DNA of 64,000 nucleotides from positions 1 through 64,000 of the forward strand of contig SKCR01015047.1 in the NCBI GenBank assembly GCA_019454045.1. Reading direction: 5' to 3'. Under the pieces are notes generated by a model, which searched no databases, was not told where the DNA came from, and saw nothing but the letters and a program-made list of their open reading frames with translations. Positions 1-11,740 of the stretch are shown one piece after another. Position 1 is the first letter of the stretch. Every line of letters starts with the position of its first letter. Origin of the DNA: Zanthoxylum bungeanum. Taxonomy: Eukaryota; Streptophyta; Magnoliopsida; Sapindales; Rutaceae. A program made the position numbers and the translations under genes.

Positions 1-585
1 ATGAATAGTGATGGATTTGACTAGAATAGTGTAAAGCATTTTGGAGGGAAAAACTTTAAGTTTTGGCTCCAAATTCATTTGATAAATTGGATTTAATTAA
101 ATGAAATTGATTATTTATTTTGGAAAATATATAATCAAAAGTTTTACACATTTTTCATTAAGTCAAAAACACAATTCTCTCTCTCACTCTCACTCTCTCT
201 CACTCTCACGCCCCAAAACAGTGGCTTTGCTCACTGGTTTTGAACTTCATTTGGGCGTGAATATTAGGGAAGCATGAGTGGGTTTTCATGGTGAAAATTC
301 AAGTGCTAGCACACTTACGAGTCTTGCGAAGGTGGTAGGGAGGTTCGACCATGAGCCGGGATCCGTCGGACGAGGCTTGGAGCTCCATTTGTCACGTCAC
401 TCAAAATTCTGTTTTTGGAGGCAGTGAACTGCTGGTTTTGGCGCCCTTGGCAGTGAGCATTTTGGGCTTCATTCATCTTCAAATCGACTCAACCGATCGA
501 TGTGAGTATTCCGCTATCTCCATTGCTGTGTTCACACATGTATTTCATGTCTTGTTTGATCTTGGGACCTAGATAATAACTAACA
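1..585 (+). repeat. Ang1 5' LTR, 3' part
   Basis: Matches 7887-8461 almost base for base and ends in ...ACTAACA. It includes a CT-rich microsatellite at about 175-218. The short open frame at 351-572 recurs only because the LTR recurs. Confidence 0.92.
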
Positions 586-586
586 A

Positions 587-600
587 TGGCATCAAGAGCC
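587..600 (+). other. Ang1 primer binding site
   Basis: TGGCATCAAGAGCC lies one base past the LTR end. It resembles TGGTATCAGAGC, the usual complement of the plant initiator tRNA-Met 3' end, with a C for T and one extra A. The same variant occurs in Ang4 at 59091. Confidence 0.8.
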
Positions 601-3600
601 TAGGTTCAAGCATGAAAAATGTAGGGCTTAAAATTTGGGTAAATGTTTGTTGAGCATGATTTGAATAAATTGATTGTTTAAGTATGCTTATAACATGTTT
701 AATTTCATTTTGGTTGGACCAATTTGTTGAAAAATGATTTGGAATTATTTTCCCCAAATATTTGACCTTGGTCGAATGTGATGGATATTTGGAAATCTTG
801 GATTTTTTCATTTTAATTCATTGGATGAGTTTGGTATATGATGTTAGGATGATGTTGATTTGAGATTGAATTGGATTTAATTTTGAATTGGATAAAAATC
901 CCTAAATTCCTTATGTTGGCCGAATTGGATTATGCCCTTGAATGTCTTGGTATTTTGATTTTAGGACATTGGATGTATTGGAAATCATTTAGGATGTTGA
1001 TTTAATGTCGATTGTGGGTTCGATTGGATTGAAACCAAATCGGACACAAAATCCATCCTTTAGCCGAGAGCATTAAAGCATGTAATGGGTTTGATTTTTT
1101 CATTTATGTGTTGGACATATGATAATGATAATGAGCATGATTAATTGGACTAATATGGTGTTTTAGAAATATTGATTTAGTTGATTAATCATGTAATACA
1201 CTTTAGTTTAATTGAATATGAAATTGGATTTTGTATATTTAATTAATTGGGCCTAATTTTGGAAATTGGACTTTAATGTTGTAATTGGGCCTATTGGGCT
1301 TGATTTTATCAAGTTGGGTTTAGGCCAAATGGATTGGATCCAATTGGGCCCAAAACCTTAACCATAAGCCCAAATGCGACTAATGAACCTTTAAAGTTCA
1401 ATTGGGCCTAATGGGCCAAGATTGATTTATGGGCTTATGGGGTAAATCCCGGATTGGACTTTGGTTATCGGTTTGACCCGAGTTGACCAAAAGTCCACGC
1501 CTTAAGAAATCAATTAAAAGCCCATTGGACCTTAATTGAATTGACGTTGGACGTTAATCGGTCTTTGAGACGCGTTACGATTAAATTTGGAATTTAAATC
1601 GTAAAAGGTTTATTAAACAAAAGTGTAATATTTAATTTGGAATTGAATAGTGAATTAGTATAAATACATGTTAAATTAGATTTAATGATGTAGTTTAATT
1701 TAATTCATGAATTCGTACTTTAAGTACTTATTCACAAAAACGAGTTTGACTCGAACAAAATCAAATCGTTGTTTGAACATTGGATGATCACTTAATTATC
1801 AGATTAATTAATTTGATTAGATTGATTGATAGCATGCTTATGTGTGTGAATACGTGGTTGTGTTGTATGAATAATGTATATCGGATGGATATTAGTCGGG
1901 TGGGGCAATTTTAGAAATTGTTGTAATAAATTCGATTTATTAAATTGGACCTGCGTGTCCAGCCTTATCACCTTCATTCTCTTTGTATTCTCTTCTCACC
2001 TATTCCCCTCCATGTAAATGAGGTTTCTTTAGAAGTGTAGTGTAACGGGTAGAAGTAATACAAGTGCTAGCTTGAGTGAGAAAGTGAGAGATTTGATCTA
2101 GGATCAATGTGTAAAGTATCCATCCGCATCATTATTATTTATTTTCATACTCGCTTTATTATGTATTTAGAATGCATGTTTAAAGGTGTATTATGATGAG
2201 ACCTTAACAAAGATAATTAAATTGGTAGCCAATTTGCACGCGAAAAACCCTCATTAAATATCAAGCGTTTATTTTCCTTCCATTGAGTGATTCTTGCTCA
2301 AGATCCGAGATTGACAGGGGTTGTTGGCCAAAGTCAAGCCCTTGTCCGTCGAAGATGTGTTTTAATCACGAGGCTTTGTTCCATATCGGTGTCGTGTCCA
2401 AGTTGTGGTTTGTTGGCCAAAGTCAAGACCACTTCTTGTCCATTGACATTGATTACGAAGCTTCCATGTCAATGGGTCCGCGCTTGACTGGGATCACTAG
2501 GTTTGTTGTGCCAAAGCCAAGGCCTAGTTGATTCAGAGGAAAAAGGTTAGGGTATATATTGGATATATAGGCATATATAAGATATATGTTTCGGACTTGG
2601 ATGTCCACCTACTGGATCTAGGAGTTGGATGAGATCCAATTGATCTTCGAGATCTACGTTAATTATCATACAATTTGTTGGCCAAAGTCAAGATTGTGTG
2701 ATATTTAACGGGATCCTAGCCCACTAGGAAACACGGTTTCCCGAGTACTCGACAGAGGGTTAGAGGCTCGACGAAAAATAGTGGGAGGCAAGTATTGAAT
2801 TTGCAACATTCGTTCGAATACTCGCTAAACGCGCTCATCTATATTTTACTCGTCATATTAATCAAAAGTATTAGTTGGACTAATATTTTATGTTGTTTTA
2901 ATATATATATATAGTTGGACTATATACAAACTCATTCGATATATAGTTGATTTTGTAATTGGATTATAGTAATCAATATAATTGAATTATAATTATAGTT
3001 GATTAAATAATTGGATTATTGTAATCATTATAATAAATAGTACCTTATTAAATTGATTAAATAGTTGGACTATTGAAATCAAGAAAGAATTGAAAAGTTG
3101 AATATTTAAAATATATAATCCTTGGATTAAATGTTTTAAATGATTTAATTTTCATTGGGAATTAATAATAGGTTACTTTATTGGATAAAATAACTTGTTA
3201 TATCTAAGCCCATAATTAAGCAAATAGTAGAGCATAAAATCTTGGAAGATTTATGTGATGATGACTTTAGTGCTTAATTTAATATACTTGACAATAAATC
3301 TATCTTTAGATTTAAAAGGTATTAAAATTGCAATTAATAATTCTTGGAGAATTAATTGACTATTCTAGTGGAGAAAAGTCAAAGTTTGCAATTGGGCAAG
3401 TTGCACAAGGTGCACATCATTTCGATATTCTAAAACCCAAGGCTTGGCCAAAGGTTTGTGAAATATTGAAAAGTTAATTGACATATCCCAAAGTGACTAC
3501 CATTTGGATATGGAAGACACGAAGGAATTAAAGAAAGGGCGAGGCTCTAACTTTAAAAATATTTGTCAAAGTTATGTTCACTACTAGTATTGAAATTGGA

Positions 3601-3640
3601 TTTTAAATACTTAGTGTGGTACATAAAATATATGTATTGA
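601..3640 (+). other. Ang1 untranslated leader and deleted gag region
   Basis: No convincing reading frame. It holds a cluster of TGGGCC/TGGGCT motifs (about 1245-1450), four copies of a TTGGCCAAAGTCAAG-type motif (2324, 2413, about 2506, 2678), and an AT-rich imperfect tandem repeat (about 2944-3083). Near 3480-3560 there are weak matches to the end of the Ang2/Ang3 gag, just past its zinc knuckle. The N-terminal part of gag seen in Ang3 is absent. Confidence 0.7.
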
Positions 3641-6350
3641 TGTTCAGAATCCGCTATGAGCTGAATACTGACTTCAAGCCGAGATTTCTCTGCGAATCGG
3701 AAACGGGACGAAAGTCGCTGTTTCGACCGTAGATACCTAAGTTTAGGAACTACCCTTTGGGTATGTACTTAATTAGGAACTGTTATAATGTAACTAGTTT
3801 GACTAGAGACATTATCTCTATATCAGTGTTTAATCCATTCTGGATAAACCTTTATATTCTAGAACACTAAAGTGTTTTATTATATAAAGATGATACTGAG
3901 ATAAACACATTAGATGTGAATAACAGGAATTTATATTTTGAATATAATAAAATCTCAAACATATAAAAATGACAAATAAATAGCTCAAATTGATTTGATC
4001 AATAGAGACTTATTTGTGGCATTGTTGTCTAGGACACAATTAAACGAGACTCGTATATCCACACTTTTGAAGAGTGGGTACTAGGACTGATTTGACTATT
4101 CAATAAGGTCTGCGAATCTAGTTTATTAGGTAAAGTACCTAAAATACTATTTACTTGGTAATAGTAAAAGGGCCACCGATCTGTTAGCCCTATTCATGGT
4201 GAAGTAGTGGGCCCATATCTAGCTAGGCTAGATGTGAACATGAATATTTCGTGACCTTAACGGATGTGGCATCACGTTATGGTTATGTGTTTCTTTTGAA
4301 GAACACAAATCGGAAACTTTAAAGTTTCGACACGAAGTAAATAAACAGATCGGCTATAGTATTATTCCGCCACGGTAAGACCGTAATGGAAAATACTTAA
4401 GCAGTAAGTTTCATACGTACATGAAAGAGTACGGTATTCTTTCAAATGAGGACTCCTCCCCCGAGACACGTCAGTTAGACGGTGTGTCCGAACTAAAAAC
4501 CGAATTTTGTTGGACATGATAAGGTTCATCACGAGTCGCTCTGAGCTACTGTTTCCTTCAATAGGATATGTATTAACAGTGCAAAACTTATTTAGAATAA
4601 GGTTCCATATAAATCTGTTTGACAGATGTCAGTAGGATATGAACAGGAAGAAACGAGGTTTCCCATTCCTGATAATTTGGGTATGCCAGGCATAACGTTT
4701 GGATGATACCAAACTAAGGACCCAAATTGGATAAGTGCCAATATAGGTTATCCTAAGGGAAACCTTAAGTATAGTACTTGTAAATCTCACATGAGAACAA
4801 TGTGATTGTTGCTCACCATGCGGTTTTTTCCTGAGAGGAATACCGATATGCAGTGGTCAGTGGGAGGATAGTGATACTCGATGAAAATCGGAGTAATACT
4901 GTTCAAGACACGAAGTCCTTAATGGAACACAAATAGTTCATCTATGATGAATCTATACCATTAATCTTCAAATACACAAGAAACTAGTAGATCAGATAGA
5001 GTCAGAAAACAACCTAGGGTATGGGTTTCTGATCTAACCCCATAAAGATGTCAATCTTATGGAGGTGTACCATCCGACTACGTTTTGAGGAAGTGATACG
5101 AGGTATCGACTCCCTATTATGGCAAAGTGCCATGAGTCCGAAATGGATTCCATGTATAACAACTATTTTGGATACTAGTTGTTGTACCACAAGGCATTGT
5201 GCCTATTGGTACATTAAACGTCTTCAAGGAAGACATACAAAGCTGGGCTTTTGACGGAAAGGTATCGTTATCAATATTGTGTTAATAACGGTTCAACCTC
5301 TTACCTGTTGCCATGGTAAATCTATTTTGAAGATGCTTGTTGATAACTGCGTATTTCATTTATGAAATGTGTCAGTTATAGATCAAAATCGCTTTCCTGA
5401 AAAGGAAACCTTTTGGAGGATGTTTACAACATCCTGACGATTTTGTATAACCGACAAACAAGGTTTGCGGGTTATCGATCCATGTTTGGATTAATGCAAG
5501 CATAAGGTTCTTGGAACTGTCGTTTTGAAATAATCATAATGGTTTATGATTTGAATCAAAACGAAATAATTCTTGTGTATATAAGGAGGTTAGTGGGAGA
5601 GCGCACTGACAGTTAAATTCCCATATAGCAATTGATGAAAGCTTGGCTTTCAATAGAAATTCTCCGTAGAATTCTGGGGAGTAACAACCTTTATTCAAGG
5701 AATAAAGATCTACTGGGATAGATTTGGAGTTGTTAACACTCTCTGGGAAATTGTACATTTAAAATGTACTTGTATGGTGTCTCATACGCTTCGAGCATAT
5801 GGAGTCACGATCAGGTCAATCCAAGTGATAGTCACTGGATTGAAGTTAAGAACATCTGTTAGTATCTCAGAGAACTAAAGATGCTATCTTAAACTATGGA
5901 GAAGGAGAACTTGAAGTGACTGGGATCACTGCTGCAAGTTTCCAAACAATTAAATACTACGGTACTATAAAAGTTTGAACACTAGGACAATGAGCTGGAA
6001 ATATTCCGAGCAAGATAACTGTTGCCGAATAAACAACAAATGCGGATTATTGCTGCAGCTGAGGCAGCAAAAGAAGCCATTTGGATCGAAAATATATCTA
6101 ATTAGATTAGATATAGTTCTGTTAGCAGCTGAGCTAGGGGTCAGCACAGGCTAAGGAATTGAAGGTCTCATCGACGATCCATATATATACTTCTATATCA
6201 TCTGATTCGTTCGGATCACACATCGTGGCGATGTGGTGATCGTATAAATCGCGTCAGACGATTATCAAACAAATCCGCTGACGAAAACCTTTCCTCAGCA
6301 ATTTGAGCGAACCGTACATAGTTCGGGTGTGGGACACTTGAGTGACTCGC
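3641..6350 (+). pseudogene. Ang1 pol relic (integrase, reverse transcriptase, RNase H)
   Basis: Aligns by eye to the Ang3 polyprotein from just after the protease motif onwards. About 3690-3730 matches Ang3 39210-39260. About 4240-4560 is integrase (match to Ang3 39765-40090). About 5048-5260 is the N-terminal part of reverse transcriptase, where the fragment 'IDSLLWQSAM' parallels 'IDSALWQEAM' in Ang3. About 5880-6340 is RNase H. No frame stays open beyond about 75 codons, and indels and stops occur throughout. The same damage appears in Ang4, so the decay predates at least one round of copying. Confidence 0.82.
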
Positions 6351-6358
6351 TACGTGCC

Positions 6359-6369
6359 AAGTGGGAGAT
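6359..6369 (+). other. Ang1 polypurine tract
   Basis: AAGTGGGAGAT directly precedes the TG of the 3' LTR. It is the plus-strand primer site of copia elements, and the same string precedes the Ang3 3' LTR. Confidence 0.85.
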
Positions 6370-6486
6370 TGTTGGACAAAATGACCCATAGCGTCACTAT
6401 TTGCACAGATCATTGTGTTGTTGTAGCAAATTAACTATGTGACAAGGAAATTGCACTCTCATCATTTGTGATTAGATCACCATAGA

Positions 6487-6496
6487 TATATAAAAG
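6487..6496 (+). promoter_or_regulatory. Putative LTR TATA box
   Basis: TATATAAAAG, 117 bp into the LTR. A TATATAAATG box sits at the same offset in Ang3 and Ang4, fitting a U3 core promoter and implying that most of the LTR is transcribed as R-U5. Confidence 0.55.
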
Positions 6497-7430
6497 AAGA
6501 GAGGTCCCTATGATTAGTTCCTGGATTGAGAATGATATGAGACAATATCAATCCCCGAAGGTTTAATCATTAAATATCCATAGCCGGAGTATTATCGAGA
6601 CTGGACAACGATAATGCGGAATAGGCTAGTATTGCACTTGTGTGCGTTGTGAGGGCACAACGGCATAGTTCTCATATATATAAGTATCGGATAGTTATGC
6701 AAGTGCGATAGGAGGTCATGTTTCATCGATAGTATGGGAAACAGCTTCGCTCTGGATAGACCCCTCGGAATCCCATTGGTATTATGACTATGTGTCTATG
6801 GGAGGCCGAAATCAAGGTAGGTGTGTATAGTCTTAACCTGAGACTTACATCGCTAATACTTACGATAATCGATAGACTTTGGTCTTGGTGGTGCATGGCT
6901 TTAACCGGTTCTCTGCGTACACCACTTCTGGGTTTATCAGAGAGTCATAGTGTATTGGGTGTGATGTCGAGACGGAAGTATCACTTCAGTCATAGTGGAG
7001 TTGATGTCACGCAGGATACGGTACTAGTGCTCTTGAGTGATGCGCATCCAATCGGGATATTGTGACCAGGTCATGAAAATCCGATTATAGAGACTATGTT
7101 ACCAGACATCCGATATGTGTTTCGGACGGGGCAGACACTTATCCAGCCCCAGCCCTAGCACGTGACTATCCGATACTGGGCCGATATGCACAATACAATG
7201 GTATACTACGCTTGATACAGATCTTAATATTCTTAAATGGATATGTCCGGAGAATTGGATTATCGGTGCTTTGCTAGGAGTCGACCTTGTCTCGTAAATC
7301 GGTAGAACATAGTACTTGGTACGTACGTGATTCGGAGACACCGACGACCGTATTTACTACCAACGTTTCCGGAGATCTCATGGGTCGCTTCCCGATAATC
7401 CACCGATGACGCATAACTCGCACTCTTAAA

Positions 7431-7727
7431 TAATCTGGGATTATATAGAAGAGAGAGAAAATTAATCTAGGATTAATTACAGAAATATTTTATCTGGGAT
7501 AAAATATCTTCTAAAGAGAGAGAATGATTAATTTAGAATTAATCGGTAAATTAATATATTTGATATATTAACGAAATTAGATTTCGACGCGGAATTAAAA
7601 TTAGATTTTAATTCGGGCGAACGAATTAATTTAGAATTAATTCGTTAGCGACGTGAATAGTGAATTCGCTAGGCGTAATCATTTAATTACGGCGCAACGG
7701 AAAATTCGCTAATTGAGAATTAGCGAA
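7431..7727 (+). repeat. Palindrome array in Ang1 3' LTR
   Basis: Nine short inverted repeats, each with a 3-nt centre: 7431-7443 (TGG), 7460-7478 (TAG), 7485-7507 (TGG), 7526-7544 (TAG), 7551-7571 (TTG), 7572-7586 (TAG), 7592-7614 (TAG), 7621-7645 (TAG), 7705-7727 (GAG). Arms are 5-11 bp and perfect. Confidence 0.9.
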
Positions 7728-8862
7728 CCCGAGCCCGAGTGTGATTGCGAGCGCATTCGTATTTCGAATTCGAGTGCGGCGACGCAAGTCACATCAAGCG
7801 TCAAATCAATCAGTCGCATCAAGCGTCAAATCACTTGTCACTTTGAGTGATGTGACTTGACAACATGTCACTTTAATAAAGGTGATATGAATAGTGATGG
7901 ATTTGACTAGAATAATGTAAAGCATTTTGGAGGGAAAAACTTTAAGTTTTGGCTCCAAATTTCATTTGATAAATTGGATTTAATTAAATGAAATTGATTA
8001 TTTATTTTAGAAAATATATAATCAAAAGTTTTACACATTTTTCATTAAGTCAAAAACACAATTCTCTCTCTCACTCTCTCATCTCTCTCACGCCAAAACA
8101 GTGGCTTTGCTCACTGGTTTTGAACTTCATTTGGGCGTGAATATTAGAGAAGCATGAGTGGGTTTTCATGGTGAAAATTCAAGTGCTAGCACACTTACGA
8201 GTCTTGCGAAGGTGGTAGGGAGGTTCGACCATGAGCCGGGATCCGTCGGACGAGGCTTGGAGCTCCATTTCGTCACTCAAAATTCTGTTTTTGGAGGCAG
8301 TGAACTGCTGGTTTTGGCGCCCTTGGCAGTGAGCATTTTGGGCTTCATTCGTCTTCAAATCGACTCAACCGATCGATGTAAGTATTCCGCTATCTCCGTT
8401 GGTGTGTTCACACATGTATTTCATGTCTTGTTTGATCTTGGGACCTAGATAATAACTAACAGTAAGGACTACTCTGGTAACTTGAGTTTGTCACTGACAA
8501 GTTAAGCCTTGAAAACGCCTCATTGTGAACATGCCAAAGCTGTCATAATGAGAAACGATCAGGACCTAAATTCATGAGTCACTTTTGTGATCGACAATGG
8601 TTGTCTACCTAATGAATATACATAGGCGAGAACGTGCCAAAACAGTGAGCCAAAATATATTTATGGGATCTATTTCCTGCTATTTTTAATTTAATTTGAT
8701 TGTATTATTGCTTTCTATTTGGGGATTACAATATTGCATGATTCAGTGGGAGGGCATCATTTAAATTAAAAATCCATGATTTATTTGATGTTATGTTTGA
8801 TACTGCATGAAACTGTATTATATGCTAATTTTTCCTTTCGCTATCTATATGATAGATTTGCG

Positions 8863-9228
8863 ATGGCCGGCTCTTCATCTTCCAATCCTTTAGCTCGTAT
8901 GTTAGATGCGAACAAGTTAATTGGGCCCGAAAGTTTTGCTGACTGGGAAATGGATTTGAGGATTGTCCTCGAATCCGAGAGATTATGGTATGTGTTGGAT
9001 GGACCGGTTCTTCTAGCTATACCACCCGAGTCAAAACCCGATGAGCATGAAACCTTCCAGAAATGGAAGGATGATTATCTACATGTTAAATCATACATCC
9101 TCGGATCGTTGACTTCGAAGCTGAAGAGGCAATATATTGATATGCCTGATTCATATAGCATAATCTCTAAGCTTATGGAGCTCTTTATGAATCAAGAGCA
9201 AATTAATATTCATAGAGTGGCGGTGTAA
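8863..9228 (+). pseudogene. Cop2 gag, N-terminal part
   Basis: The reading starts at the ATG at 8863, giving MAGSSSSNP. It runs into a copia gag core with 'FADWEMDLRIVL', close to 'FADWEMNLKIVL' in Ang3, and stops at 9226-9228. Sequence from 9229 to 9386 continues the gag in shifted frames ('GLLPSTFASF'-like region). The gag protein would build the virus-like particle around the element RNA. About half of the usual gag core is readable. Confidence 0.75.
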
Positions 9229-9386
9229 TTATTTCACTCAAGACTGGATGAGGGTCAACCAGTCAGTCCGCATGTGCTTCATATGATTGATTTGATTGAT
9301 CAATTGAGGCGATATAACTTTCCACTCAATGAAACTCTTGGGCGTAGTTTGATACTAGGCTTACTCCCGAGCACATTCGCCAGTTT

Positions 9387-10004
9387 GTGCTGAATTTTAA
9401 TATGCATGGGATTCACTGTTCTTATAGTGAGTTGCATAGGATGCTGCTCACTGTTGAGGAGGATCTAAAGAAGGGAGTGCCGACTCGCCTTCTCAAACCT
9501 AATTCTCTTTCTGTCGCTTCTCAAAAGAAGGGCAAAAGAAAGAAGAAGAAAGGCAAGAAGATCACACCTCAGGGTAAGATAGGGAAACCAAAACCCAAGA
9601 GAGCTGCCGAAGACACATGCCACCACTGCAGCAAGGTTGGACACTGGAAGTGTAATTGTCCTGAATATCTTGCGCAGTTGAAGAGAGACATAGCCTCCAC
9701 TTCAGATATATTTATTTTTCCCATTATTGATATCTCTTTAGCTTGTGAAGCTAATTCTTCCAGTTGGAGTTTAGACTCTGCTTGTCCTGTTCACATCTAT
9801 AATTCGTTGCAGGGGCTGAAGGAAAGTAGAAAGTTGAAATCTGGATCGTTGCAATTGCGCTTCAGGAGTGGAGGCTCTTTGGATGCAGTTGCAGTTGGAG
9901 TATATGAGATTCCATTGTCCAGTGGGAGAATTTTGTTAAATGACTGTTATTTTTTGCTAGGATGTGTGGCAAATATTATATCACTTTTTGTATTAGATAC
10001 ATAA
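9387..10004 (+). pseudogene. Cop2 gag C-terminus with zinc knuckle, and protease start
   Basis: A lysine-rich stretch (residues about 45-75) leads to the zinc knuckle 'CHHCSKVGHWKCNC', a full CX2CX4HX4C RNA-binding motif. The aspartic protease active site follows as 'LDSACPVHI'. The usual catalytic signature is Asp-Ser/Thr-Gly, so the Gly is replaced by Ala. The ATG at 9387 is not a true start: the segment is the middle of a polyprotein reached through a frameshift. Confidence 0.75.
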
Positions 10005-10100
10005 GATTTTTATGTAAATATTAAGAATCGTTCTCTGTATTTATATGATAAATATAATATTCATATCCTTCAATGTGCAAATGAGAATGGTCATTACATT

Positions 10101-10643
10101 TTGCATCCATCAAGAGATATTTTGAATGTTGGGACTCATAAACGAAATAGATCTGATGTTAATGATACTGAACTGTGGCACATGAGGTTAGGTTATATTA
10201 GCGTACGACGCCTTGCCCAGTTGGTTAGAAATGTTTTGATTGAGAATCTAACTATTGAACTTTACCCGACTTGCGAATCTTATATTCAGGGTAAAATGAC
10301 AAAAGCCCCATTTACCAGTGTAGGACATCGAGCCTCAGACTTATTGGAACTAGTACATTCTGATGTATGTGGTCCCATGAGTCTTACTGCTCATATTGGC
10401 TTTTCATACTTCGTTATCTTTACCGATAATTTATCTCGATATGGTTATGTTTACTTGATGAAACATAAATTAGAAACTTTTGAAGGGTTCAAAGATTTCC
10501 GAAATGAAGTGGAAAAGCAAACTGGGAAATTCATCAAATGCCTACGATCAGATCGATGTGGTGAATATATGAGCGGTGAGTTCACTGATTATTTAAAGAA
10601 GAATGAGATTCTCGCTCAATATACTCCCTCAGGTACTCCATAG
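10101..10643 (+). pseudogene. Cop2 pre-integrase and integrase core
   Basis: The pre-integrase zinc-binding module reads 'WHMRLGYISV', in which the second His of the HHCC motif is Tyr. Integrase follows with the catalytic aspartates in 'LVHSDVCGPM' and 'LRSDRCGEY'. The frame ends at TAG 10641-10643, exactly where the family has Gln in the 'GTPQ' motif. The frame then continues through further stops at 10671, 10812, 10851 and 10947. Confidence 0.8.
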
Positions 10644-10952
10644 CATAATGAAGTGTCTGAGAGGAGAAATTGAACTTTATTGGATATGGTTCATTTTATG
10701 TTGAGTTATACAGATCTGCCATATTACCTGTGGGGCTATGCGGTTCTTACTACAGTTCATCTTTTGAACAGAGTTCCTTCCAGAGCTGTTCCTACGACCC
10801 CATATCAGATATAGACTGGTAGGAAACCAAACCATAATTATATTAGGGTTTGAGGTTGTCCTGCGTACGTCAGAGTGGCGCAGCAGGATAAACTTTTGCC
10901 TCGAGGGAAAAAGTTTAAGTTTGTTGGGTATCCTTCCAATATGAAATGATAT

Positions 10953-11617
10953 TTGTTCTATGATTCCGAGCATCGAAATATGTTCGTAACTCGCTTCGCA
11001 AAATTTCTAGAAATAGAATTTTTGGCAGAAGGAGGAGATCATAGACAAGTTGAACTTGATGAAGTTCAGCCAATAACTGACGAACCGCAGGGGGAAGATG
11101 AGGTTCAAGAAGGCGAAAGATCTTTAACATACACACTTTGTAGGTCGAGTAGGGTCATAAGACCTCCTAAGCGCTTGGCTTTGATACAGGACAGAGGTCT
11201 TGATATGCTATTGGTAGAAGAGACTGACCCAAAGACTTACAAAGAAGTGATGTTGGACATCGATTCCGTGAAATGGCAGGAAGCCATGAAATCAAAGTTA
11301 GACTCAATGCATCAGAATCAAGTCTGGGACTTGGTTCCTCTTCCTGAAGGAATCGTTCCTGTCGGTTGTAAATGGGTTTACAAAAGGAAAAAAGGGCCTG
11401 ATGGAAGTGTTGAAACTTTCAAGGCCCGGCTGGTTGCAAAGGGTTACACACAGCGACCTGGTGTCGACTATGATGAAACCTTTTCTCCAGTAGCGATGTT
11501 GAAGTCTATTAGGATTCTATTGGCTATAGCTGTCTACCATGACTACGAGATTTGGCAAATGGATGTCAAAATGATATTCTTGAATGGATTTCTTGATGAA
11601 GAAATCTATATGGAATA
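10953..11617 (+). pseudogene. Cop2 reverse transcriptase, N-terminal half
   Basis: Starts in the integrase-RT linker, then reads the copia RT landmarks 'WQEAMKSKLDSM', 'GCKWVYKRK', 'FKARLVAKGYTQ', 'DYDETFSPVA' and the first catalytic Asp in 'QMDVKMIFLNG'. A frameshift near 11618 ends the match; the bases after it read as the family's 'KSIYGLKQA' region in another frame. Confidence 0.82.
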
Positions 11618-11740
11618 TATATGGTTTGTAAGCTTAAGAAGTCTATTTATGGACTTAAACAAGCTTCACGGAGTTGGAATCTTCGATTCAATGAGGTTAT
11701 TAGATTGTCTGGTTTCCTCAAGAATACATAAGAATCCTGA

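Larger units (their letters stand above)
1..8461 (+). mobile_element. Ang1: decayed Angela-like Ty1/copia LTR retrotransposon, 5' end outside window
   Basis: The first 585 bases recur at 7887-8461, so they are the 3' end of a 5' LTR and its mate. Between them lie a tRNA-Met-type primer site, a 3-kb leader, a wrecked pol and a polypurine tract just before the 3' LTR at 6370. Family assignment comes from the similarity of its pol relic and LTR to Ang3 (34096-44108), whose protein is Angela/BARE-like. The 3' flank starts GTAAG; the matching left target duplication would lie upstream of the window. Confidence 0.9.
6370..8461 (+). repeat. Ang1 3' LTR (2.09 kb)
   Basis: Starts TGTTGGACA and ends ACTAACA. 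The start matches Ang4 at 57052 and, more distantly, Ang3 at 34096; the end matches position 585. It contains a TATA box 117 bp from its start and a palindrome array about 1.06 kb in. Confidence 0.93.

Noticed and set aside
351..572. 73-codon frame near the window start, and its relative at 8158-8448
   Set aside because: It lies in the LTR and recurs only because the LTR does. No domain and no support outside the repeat.
6370..8461. LTR palindromes as simple AT-rich chance
   Set aside because: Kept as a finding because arm lengths reach 11 bp, the centre size is constant and arms co-vary. A shuffle test is still needed.
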